Source: Candidatus Segatella albertsiae (GTDB lineage: Bacteria; Bacteroidota; Bacteroidia; Bacteroidales; Bacteroidaceae). From it: a stretch of 12,386 nt of DNA. The notes beneath the pieces were generated by a model. The model was not told the DNA's origin and searched no databases. It worked only from the letters and a program-made list of their open reading frames with translations. Location of the stretch: the NCBI GenBank assembly GCA_002451555.1, contig DKCU01000026.1, positions 1 through 12,386 on the forward strand. The letters are read 5' to 3'. This document shows, in pieces, positions 6,767 through 12,386 of the stretch. Position numbers and translations under genes: made by a program. How positions within the stretch are numbered: the stretch's first letter is position 1; every line of letters starts with the position of its first letter.

Positions 6767-6966
6767 AATCTCCGTTCCGTGTCACGGAATGCACGTTCCG
6801 TGTCACGGAATGCACGTTCCGTGTCTTGGAATGGCCGTTCCGTGACACGGAACGGAGATTCCGAGTCTTGGAACGAAACTTTCACTTAGTTTCAGAAACT
6901 ATTTCTTTTAGCTTCGAGAACTTTTTCTCTTAGGATTAGAAACTACTTCTTCTATATTCAAGAACA
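6767..6966. repeat. compound tandem array, nine units of 21-22 bp
   Basis: Five GC-rich units starting at 6775, 6796, 6817, 6838 and 6859 have a 21-bp period and carry dyads such as TTCCGTGtCACGGAA. Four AT-rich units starting at 6881, 6903, 6925 and 6947 have a 22-bp period and keep only the TTC...GAA ends. The GC-rich block is bounded by a 23-bp perfect inverted repeat (6767-6789 with 6838-6860). The array occupies most of the 349-bp gap between the sigma factor stop and the decayed partner gene. No gene is visible in it. Bases 6636-6760 are AT-rich with nothing recognisable. Confidence 0.85.
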
Positions 6967-6984
6967 TTTTTATTAAGATAAGAT

Positions 6985-7494
6985 TTACATTCTCTTCAAT
7001 TGCTCCCTAATTCTTACGAGCTTCACAAAAACGTTCTTCGCCGAGATTCCCACGATTTCTCCTATCTCATCGTATGAGACTCCTTCGAGCCAAAGCAATA
7101 CGATGGCACGATCGAAGGGGCCAAGCTTATTGATGCGGTCGTAGAGCGTCTTTACCTGTTTTGTGTCGGCATCGTTGTCCTCATAGAGGTTGATGTTCAT
7201 AGAGAGGGGAACACTCTTGTTGCGTTTCTTCTTTCGGTCGATGGTGATACAGGTGTTCAGACTCACTCGATAGAACCAAGTGCGAATGTCGCTGCGTCCC
7301 TCGAACTTCGGGAAACCTCGCCATAGGTTGACGAGGATTTCCTGAAAGAGGTCGTTCACCTCGTCATTATCTTTCGAGAACATGTAGCAGACGGTGTAAA
7401 TCGTCGATTTGTGTTCTCTCACGAGTCGGGCGAATTCCGTTTCTAAATCCTTCTCAGAAGATTTTCCACCAGATATTTGCTGTTTCTTTTCCAT
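6985..7494 (-). CDS. ECF-type RNA polymerase sigma factor
   Basis: From the preferred ATG at 7494 the protein has 169 residues; an upstream ATG at 7527 would add 11 residues (MCLKVKLKFKT) but lies in AT-rich leader. Sigma region 2 spans about residues 20-90, with the -10-recognition and core-binding helices around NDEVNDLFQEILVNLWRG and DIRTWFYRVSLNTCI. Region 4 spans about 115-165, with an LYDRINKLGPFDRAIVLLW helix and the recognition helix in SYDEIGEIVGISAKNVFVKL. There is no region 1 or 3, so it is an extracytoplasmic-function (ECF) sigma factor. No FecR-like anti-sigma gene is adjacent; the expected downstream membrane protein appears degraded, so its control may be altered. The promoter is unclear; TAACTTGG on the minus strand at 7528-7535 is a weak -7 candidate. 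Target genes cannot be read from the window. Confidence 0.9.
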   Translation of the reverse strand: MEKKQQISGGKSSEKDLETEFARLVREHKSTIYTVCYMFSKDNDEVNDLFQEILVNLWRGFPKFEGRSDIRTWFYRVSLNTCITIDRKKKRNKSVPLSMNINLYEDNDADTKQVKTLYDRINKLGPFDRAIVLLWLEGVSYDEIGEIVGISAKNVFVKLVRIREQLKRM

Positions 7495-7576
7495 TGTTTT
7501 GAATTTTAATTTGACCTTTAGACACAACCAAGTTATAGTTTGCTACAAGAAAAATGAAAAAATATAGGAAACCTAC

Positions 7577-7681
7577 TTATTTCTTCAAATTATATTTAAT
7601 CCGTACAACATCCCTTTCCTCCTCGGAAAGACTCTTCATGTAAGCCTTCCAGCCTGGACAAAAATCCTTTCTGCCATTATT
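7577..7681 (-). pseudogene. orphan 34-codon reading frame without a start
   Basis: Between a TAG at 7684-7682 and a TAA at 7579-7577, a minus-strand frame encodes 34 residues that look protein-like: NNGRKDFCPGWKAYM, then a charged SLSEEERDVV stretch, ending KYNLKK. It has no ATG at its head; the only internal ATG would give 20 residues. It begins where the GyrI-like gene ends, in a different frame. It resembles the C-terminal tail of a lost gene. I do not recognise the parent family, and chance cannot be excluded. Confidence 0.3.
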
Positions 7682-8183
7682 CTATCGGAATCCAAATCTC
7701 TGTAAGAAGGTCCTTAGGCTCGGTTGTTTCTGGGTCGTTCAAGTAACGCTCAAACATTTGGCAATGCTCCAACACCCCCTCACCAACTTTCCATTTCTGC
7801 CCAGACTTTGGAAACAACTCGCCATACACCTTGGCATTCACCTCACCCAGCTTATCGTAGGGTCCTTGGTAACGATACACCAAGAAGCGACCGCCATAAA
7901 TCGTGATAATATCGACTTCGCCATCAGGCTTCATACTATCCACCACAGAAGCGGCAATGCAAACGTCAGCACGACATTCGCCTGTAGGAGTCGTGACGGG
8001 ATTGTCGTGATAGACGTTGATGTACTCAGCATCTGGGCAGTCGAAGTCGAGATGATGTTTGCGACAATACTCACCGAGCTTGTCCCAAGCCGCCTTGTAA
8101 TCCATCTGACAATAGTTACCAACAAGACGAACGGCAATTGCCTTCACGTCCTTACGAGTCTCAATTCTTTCTGTAATTTCCAT
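7677..8183 (-). CDS. GyrI-like / AraC effector-binding domain protein
   Basis: This 168-residue stand-alone small-molecule-binding domain belongs to the GyrI-like/AraC effector-binding superfamily. It shows the duplicated beta-alpha-beta-beta pattern: a first half with VKAIAVRLVGNY, AAWDKLGEYCRKH and CRADVCIAASV; a second half with IITIYGGRFLVYRYQGPYDKL, and the near-terminal FERYLNDPETTEPKDLLTEIWIPIE typical of the family. No helix-turn-helix is attached, so it is not itself a DNA-binding regulator. Family members bind hydrophobic or drug-like molecules, and some act on gyrase or hydrolyse bound compounds; which applies here is unknown. The start at 8183 is preceded by a weak AAGGA, and a -7 box lies at 8252-8245. 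It is divergent from the second AAA-ATPase gene. Confidence 0.85.
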   Translation of the reverse strand: MEITERIETRKDVKAIAVRLVGNYCQMDYKAAWDKLGEYCRKHHLDFDCPDAEYINVYHDNPVTTPTGECRADVCIAASVVDSMKPDGEVDIITIYGGRFLVYRYQGPYDKLGEVNAKVYGELFPKSGQKWKVGEGVLEHCQMFERYLNDPETTEPKDLLTEIWIPIE

Positions 8184-8244
8184 TTCCTTGTTTCTTTATA
8201 ATTTAATTTTTCATTTCTAACTGCAATAAGCTAGATTCCAACTG

Positions 8245-8252
8245 CAAAAGTA
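8245..8252 (-). promoter_or_regulatory. -7 promoter box of the GyrI-like gene
   Basis: On the minus strand TACTTTTG matches TAnnTTTG. It predicts a start near 8238 and a leader of about 55 nt to the ATG at 8183. No clear -33 TTTG is seen. About 50 bp including and upstream of the box resemble the stretch at 10117-10168. Confidence 0.6.
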
Positions 8253-8367
8253 AGAAATGCCCATGATACTAACTTTAACATAGCGGAATAAAGCACAAGC
8301 AAATGAAAGTTAACTATAAAAACCAGAAAAACATTCCCCAAATACATACTTATTCCAAAAAGTTTTG

Positions 8368-8375
8368 TATCTTTG
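8368..8375 (+). promoter_or_regulatory. -7 promoter box of the second AAA-ATPase/nuclease-like gene
   Basis: TATCTTTG matches TAnnTTTG, and the box start is exactly 32 bp from the ATG at 8400, as in copy 1. Shared surrounding bases include 'ctttgc.aaca', 'taaaacga' and 'tatgg'. No clear -33 element is visible. Confidence 0.6.
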
Positions 8376-8399
8376 CAACAGATTTAAAACGACAAGACT

Positions 8400-9959
8400 A
8401 TGGCTTTGAAATTATATCCTATAGGAATACAGACTTTCGAGCGAATCCGCAAGGAAGACTTGCTCTACATAGACAAGACGGAATACATCTACCACATGGC
8501 TCATACCAGTGGCACGTATTTCTTCCTGGGACGACCACGCCGTTTCGGCAAGTCGCTCTTGGTCTCTACGATGCAAAGTTACTTCGAAGGCAAAAAGGAA
8601 CTATTCCAAGGACTTGCCATGGAAAGACTGGAGAAGGACTGGACAGAACACCCTGTCCTCCACTTCAGCATGGCGATGGGCAAGCACATGGAGAAGGAAC
8701 AGCTGGAAAGATACCTTATTTATATCTTAAAGGAGAACGAAAGACGATTTGGTGTTCAAAGCGACCTTATCGACCCCAACCTGCGACTAGCCAACCTGAT
8801 TACCACCCTATATGAGAAGACTGGCAAGCAGGTTGTCGTACTCATTGATGAATACGATGCCCCTCTGTTGGACGTGGCTCACGAAAAAGAGCAGTTGGAG
8901 GTACTTCGCAATATCATGCGCAATTTCTACAGTCCTTTGAAGGATTGCGAGCCAAAACTTCGCTTCGTCTTCCTCACCGGAATCACCAAGTTCTCCCAGC
9001 TCAGTATATTCAGCGAACTGAACAACATCACCAACATTTCGATGAATGATGAATATGCGGGAATATGCGGCATCACCAAGGAGGAACTTTTGACACAAAT
9101 GTCCGACGACATTGACATGCTTGCCAAAACACAAGGTTTGACGAGAGAGAAAACTATAGCCAAGTTGAAGGAACATTACGATGGTTACCATTTCTCAGGA
9201 GTTTCACCAGATGTTTTCAACCCATACAGTCTGCTCAATTGCTTTTCAGAAGGCAAATTTGGTGCCTATTGGTTTGGCTCGGGCACGCCTACTTACCTCA
9301 TCAACATGATGCGCAAAAAGGGTGCCGTACCTACCGACATTACCCGTGTGGAAGCCGACGAGAGCGAGTTTGACGCACCAACAGAGGAGATGACTACTAT
9401 CATGCCGCTGCTCTATCAGAGCGGTTACATCACCATCAAGGACTATAACAGGGACTACAACTATTATACCCTCGACGTACCCAACAAGGAGGTGAAAGTG
9501 GGCTTGACCAAGGCGCTCATCCCATCTTACGTCACCCCGAACACGCTTGCCACCACCAACACGGCTCGTCGCATCGCCCAGGCACTCGACAAGCAAGACA
9601 TGGATGGTGCCTTGCATCTGTTGCAGGATTTCCTTGGCACAGTGCCTTATTGCAACGTGACAAATTACGAGGGTCATTACCAACAGATGCTCTTCATCAT
9701 CTTCTCCCTCCTCACCGACTATCTGGTGGATGTTGAGATTCATACGCCAAGGGGGAGAGTGGATATGGCGCTCCTCACCAAGACCGACCTCTACGTCATC
9801 GAGCTGAAGCTCAACAAGAATGCCCAGACAGCGATGCAACAAATCAACCTGAAGAACTATCGCCAGCGTTTCGCCCTCTGTGGCAAACCAATCACCAAGG
9901 TAGGCATCAACTTCGACTCAACCCAAGGGAACATCGAGGACTGGGTGATAGAGAAATAG
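8400..9959 (+). CDS. AAA-ATPase-like / PD-(D/E)XK nuclease-like protein (DUF1703 type), copy 2
   Basis: This is a 519-residue paralogue of the protein at 4358, collinear along its whole length. Landmarks are YPIGIQTF at 6-13, IDKT at 24-27, Walker A-like RPRRFGKS at 45-52 and Walker B-like VVVLIDEYDAPLLD at 145-158. FLTGITKFSQLSIFS lies at 191-205 and YDGYHFS at 260-266. The nuclease-like domain keeps GRVD (Asp455), IELK (Glu468, Lys470) and a downstream Gln-Gln-Ile near 480-482, so both halves look functional. The two copies share motif blocks and the ~190-205 region but differ strongly elsewhere, pointing to old duplication or separate acquisition rather than recent copying. It has its own promoter and terminator. 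Its function is unknown. Confidence 0.9.
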   Translation: MALKLYPIGIQTFERIRKEDLLYIDKTEYIYHMAHTSGTYFFLGRPRRFGKSLLVSTMQSYFEGKKELFQGLAMERLEKDWTEHPVLHFSMAMGKHMEKEQLERYLIYILKENERRFGVQSDLIDPNLRLANLITTLYEKTGKQVVVLIDEYDAPLLDVAHEKEQLEVLRNIMRNFYSPLKDCEPKLRFVFLTGITKFSQLSIFSELNNITNISMNDEYAGICGITKEELLTQMSDDIDMLAKTQGLTREKTIAKLKEHYDGYHFSGVSPDVFNPYSLLNCFSEGKFGAYWFGSGTPTYLINMMRKKGAVPTDITRVEADESEFDAPTEEMTTIMPLLYQSGYITIKDYNRDYNYYTLDVPNKEVKVGLTKALIPSYVTPNTLATTNTARRIAQALDKQDMDGALHLLQDFLGTVPYCNVTNYEGHYQQMLFIIFSLLTDYLVDVEIHTPRGRVDMALLTKTDLYVIELKLNKNAQTAMQQINLKNYRQRFALCGKPITKVGINFDSTQGNIEDWVIEK

Positions 9960-9975
9960 AAAATAGACAAATAAC

Positions 9976-10017
9976 AAAGGCAATATCCAAGCTTCACTAG
10001 CTGGACATTGCCTTTTT
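9976..10017 (+). terminator. intrinsic terminator after copy 2
   Basis: aaaggcaat (9976-9984) pairs with attgccttt (10007-10015). After a one-base mismatch, tcca/agct pairs with agct/gga with a single bulged A, leaving a small loop near 9994-9998. A T-run follows the GC-rich arm. It starts 17 bp after the stop codon. Confidence 0.8.
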
Positions 10018-10117
10018 ACGAACCTAAAGTAATTCTGAGTCATGTCTCCGCAATATTTGTTTTTCCTATATATTCTAAACTAACTTAAACTTAAAAATCC
10101 ATTCTTCAATTCGATTG

Positions 10118-10125
10118 CAAAAGTA
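10118..10125 (-). promoter_or_regulatory. orphan minus-strand -7 promoter box
   Basis: CAAAAGTA on the plus strand reads TACTTTTG on the minus strand, fitting TAnnTTTG. It would transcribe leftward into 10111-9960, where no credible minus-strand gene exists. The box and its upstream flank resemble the GyrI-like gene promoter (shared tgcaaaagta, aaatg, tttaa and cggaataa in order). Confidence 0.4.
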
Positions 10126-10173
10126 GCAAATGATGACGACACTGGTTTTAATCTGACGGAATAACTCGATTCA

Positions 10174-10237
10174 TTTTCCAACCAAAACAAAGAGTTTTCC
10201 AACCAAAACAAAGATTTTCCCCAACCAAAACGAAGAG
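10174..10237. repeat. three tandem 21-23-bp repeats
   Basis: Units at 10174-10194, 10195-10215 and 10215-10237 share TTTTCCAACCAAAACAAAGA. The third carries two extra C's and one A-to-G change. They lie just beyond the stop codon of the minus-strand barrel gene, in its 3' untranslated region. Confidence 0.85.
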
Positions 10238-10240
10238 AAA

Positions 10241-10258
10241 GCGAGATTACATTCTCGC
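10241..10258 (-). terminator. weak hairpin over the stop codon of the second barrel gene
   Basis: gcgaga (10241-10246) pairs with tctcgc (10253-10258) around a six-base loop that contains the stop codon. On the minus strand it is followed by TTTCTCTTCGTTTT. The stem is only 6 bp, so termination is uncertain. Confidence 0.3.
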
Positions 10259-12385
10259 CTTCTGTTCCTGTCCTGCCCCAGTGCCACGATACTTGCTTCT
10301 TGCCTCATTAAATTTCCAGGTAATGTCGAGCGAGAAGTAACGACGACTCGGATTGTACGCAGACAACTCTCTCGCACCAAACATGGTGACTCCGCTCTTG
10401 TTGGTGTTGAAAATGTCGTTGCAACGAAGGTCGGCGGTAAGCGAACCGAGCGAACGAAGATTGAAATCCCGCTGAACGCCAAGACCGATGTTGCACGAAG
10501 TCTTGTAGAAGCGAAGATTGTCGTAATCGCCCTTGGTCCTTACCTGAGCGAAGGCATTGAGACGAAAATGAGCAGGAAGTTCTACGTCATTGTTCCAAAC
10601 CAATTGCCAGAAAGGACGATTCATCGTCATCTTCTCGCCACTCGCCGTGAGCGTCTTGTAATTTTGCGCAATCCAGCCCACACTCCACAAAGGGTGCCAC
10701 TTGCCTATCGTAGGACGGAAGGAAGGATTGATGACCCACTTGTCGTAACCATCCGATGCATTCACCGGGTGGATGATGCTCAACAGCGGGTCGTCGCTAC
10801 CCGGATAAGGCTCTGTCAAGAGCGCCACCACATCCTTGGTATGGGAATAATTCACCACCAGGTTGAATGACTGATAGGCTGCATTCAAGAGCAGCACGTG
10901 CGAATAAGTAGGCTTCAGGTAAGGATTGCCCGTTTGGTAAGCATACCTATTTATATAGATGGTAGAACTGGTGAGGTTGCTGTACTCCGGTCGCTTGATG
11001 TCTTGGCGATAAGACAGGCTCAGTTGCACTTTTCCTATCGGGAGACTCAAGGCTGCCGTCGGGAACCAATCGCCATACTTTCGGCTCACATCCTCCTGCT
11101 TGCCACCATTCTTTCGACTTCCATCATCCTGCTTATCTCCATACTCATAATAGCCAGTGTTGAGGTATTCGTATCTCACTCCAATCTGAGCAAAGAGGCT
11201 CCCGAACCTGCGTCCATATTCGATAAAACCCGCCGCCATCGACTCCTTGATGCGAGTATCGGTATTAGCCATAGGCAACTGGCTCTCGCTCTGGTAGGAA
11301 TAAGCGTCCGAGCGATTGTTGTGGCTGTACTCGCCTCCCACCGTCAGACTACCTTGCCAAACAGGATAAGAGAATACAAGCTTGCTCGCCCAGAAACGAT
11401 TCTGGCTCTTCGTGAAATTATCCACCTTGCTGAAACTCTTGTTGCCATCGGCATCCGTGATGTTTTCCTCCGTGCCGTTCGGCTCCTTGTTGACATCGAA
11501 AAGACCGTCGATGTTGAGGTCAATGCCTAGCTTGCCCACCTTTCCGTTATAATAGGCATTGAAGATGTGCTTCTTGAAGATAATCTGCTGATAGATTTTA
11601 CTCTCAGAAAGCTCTCGATACTTGCCATCCTCATAGGAATCGGTGTTCAACCAGCCATTGCAGGTTTGCCAAGGATGGTTGTCAAACTTATAGTAAGCTC
11701 CCAAGGAGTGGTTCTCGTCAATCATGTAATTCACCTGAATCTGTGGCGACCATCCCCTCCATTTCAAATGGCTGTTTTGATGGCTCTCGCCACGATACTG
11801 GTGCTCACCCACCTGATAATTCAAGATATTCTCCTGAAAATACTTGTTGGCGTAATCATAGCCAGCCCAAAAAGAGCCCGTCACATCCAGTCCACCATGG
11901 CGATAGTTGAGGTCGAGATTGTTGTCGGCGGCAGTACCATAATGATAGCCCATGCTTGCCTTCTCGATGAAACTCCAGCCCTCACCCTTTGCTTTCCTCA
12001 ACGTGATGCGAACCACAGCCTTCACACTGGCAGCGTATCGGGCACCTGGATTCTGCACCACATCCACGGTCTTGATTTGGTCAGATTGGATGCGAGAGAG
12101 TTCCTTCAAGTCTTGCACCTTTCTGCCATTGATGTAAACCTCCGCATCGCCACGACCGAAGACCTCCACTCCCCCATCCTTGTTGGCCTTTAGCTGAGGA
12201 ATGCGATTGAGCACATCGGTGCAAGAGCCAGCCTTCTCCAAGATGGTTCCATTGACGATGGTTCTGAGCGCATCGCCCTTCACTCGTGTCTTGGGCAGAG
12301 TGCTCTTGATGGTTACTTCCTGGAGCATCAGCGTCGTATCATTCAAGTTACTAGAATTTTTATCGCTCTGAGCGAAAACAGCTAT
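10247..12385 (-). CDS. TonB-receptor-like outer-membrane beta-barrel protein, 5' end cut by window
   Basis: The frame is open to the right edge; 712 residues are visible. The first codons read IAVFAQSDKNSS, the end of a signal peptide with cleavage after FAQ, so only the start and part of the signal peptide are missing. The TTG at 12346 is an internal Leu, not the start. A plug domain covers about visible residues 20-130: LQEVTIKST, CTDVLNRIPQL, YINGRKVQD, and IKTVDVVQNPGARYAAS. The rest is barrel, ending near YFSLDITWKFNEARSKYRG and a short polar tail. It is the same family and order as the protein at 519, again without a carboxypeptidase-regulatory-like domain. Many Tyr/Trp-rich strands and Asn/Asp/Lys-rich loops support an outer-membrane location. 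The substrate is unknown, and no SusD-like partner is visible downstream. Confidence 0.85.
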   Translation of the reverse strand: MAVFAQSDKNSSNLNDTTLMLQEVTIKSTLPKTRVKGDALRTIVNGTILEKAGSCTDVLNRIPQLKANKDGGVEVFGRGDAEVYINGRKVQDLKELSRIQSDQIKTVDVVQNPGARYAASVKAVVRITLRKAKGEGWSFIEKASMGYHYGTAADNNLDLNYRHGGLDVTGSFWAGYDYANKYFQENILNYQVGEHQYRGESHQNSHLKWRGWSPQIQVNYMIDENHSLGAYYKFDNHPWQTCNGWLNTDSYEDGKYRELSESKIYQQIIFKKHIFNAYYNGKVGKLGIDLNIDGLFDVNKEPNGTEENITDADGNKSFSKVDNFTKSQNRFWASKLVFSYPVWQGSLTVGGEYSHNNRSDAYSYQSESQLPMANTDTRIKESMAAGFIEYGRRFGSLFAQIGVRYEYLNTGYYEYGDKQDDGSRKNGGKQEDVSRKYGDWFPTAALSLPIGKVQLSLSYRQDIKRPEYSNLTSSTIYINRYAYQTGNPYLKPTYSHVLLLNAAYQSFNLVVNYSHTKDVVALLTEPYPGSDDPLLSIIHPVNASDGYDKWVINPSFRPTIGKWHPLWSVGWIAQNYKTLTASGEKMTMNRPFWQLVWNNDVELPAHFRLNAFAQVRTKGDYDNLRFYKTSCNIGLGVQRDFNLRSLGSLTADLRCNDIFNTNKSGVTMFGARELSAYNPSRRYFSLDITWKFNEARSKYRGTGAGQEQKARM

Positions 12386-12386
12386 G

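Noticed and set aside
6767..6966. CRISPR array
   Set aside because: Units are contiguous 21-22-mers with no unique 30-bp spacers, and no cas gene is present.
8303..8815. 170-residue open frame across the start of copy 2
   Set aside because: It is out of frame with the conserved ATPase motifs and begins upstream of the predicted transcription start.
9246..9842. 198-residue minus-strand open frame in copy 2
   Set aside because: It is antisense to the conserved nuclease-like domain, with a His/Val-rich shadow composition.
9960..10090. 42-codon minus-strand frame starting near 10043
   Set aside because: It overlaps the terminator and the antisense of the copy 2 gene end, and has no recognisable content.
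10568..12193. Long plus-strand open frames opposite the second barrel gene
   Set aside because: They are Leu/Ile/Arg-rich antisense shadows of a gene whose minus-strand frame has signal peptide, plug and barrel.

Overview
The window looks like a chromosomal segment of a Bacteroidales bacterium, most likely Prevotella/Segatella (S. copri-like). The signs are TAnnTTTG -7 promoter boxes of the Bacteroidetes housekeeping sigma factor, few Shine-Dalgarno sites, two plug-plus-barrel outer-membrane proteins, two AAA-ATPase/PD-(D/E)XK (DUF1703-type) proteins of a family expanded in this order, and moderately GC-balanced genes separated by AT-rich spacers. Genus is inferred from family knowledge; no search was run. 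No tRNA, rRNA, CRISPR array, transposase or phage gene was seen.

Left part (1-4215, + strand): the 3' end of a small, basic, probably exported protein; then a TonB-receptor-like outer-membrane barrel protein whose promoter lies inside an unusual 20-bp perfect inverted repeat; a ~225-bp repeat element forming a large palindrome; and an AraC-family regulator with three 22-bp-phased repeats in its leader. The regulator may control the barrel gene, itself, or both (inference).

Middle part (4216-8399): the first AAA-ATPase/nuclease-like gene with its own promoter and a very strong terminator; a 40-bp half-copy of the palindromic repeat; then, on the minus strand, an ECF sigma factor followed by a 200-bp tandem array and a decayed membrane-protein gene that was probably its operon partner. 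Next come a 34-codon orphan reading frame with no start codon and a GyrI-like small-molecule-binding protein, also on the minus strand.

Right part (8400-12386): the second AAA-ATPase/nuclease-like paralogue, with the same promoter-to-ATG distance as the first and its own terminator; a stranded minus-strand promoter; three 21-23-bp tandem repeats; and a second plug-plus-barrel outer-membrane protein on the minus strand, cut by the window end. No single multi-gene system is evident. The most unusual content is regulatory and repetitive DNA: the hairpin-enclosed promoter, the helically phased tandem repeats, the large palindrome and its half-copy, and a degenerating sigma-factor operon.
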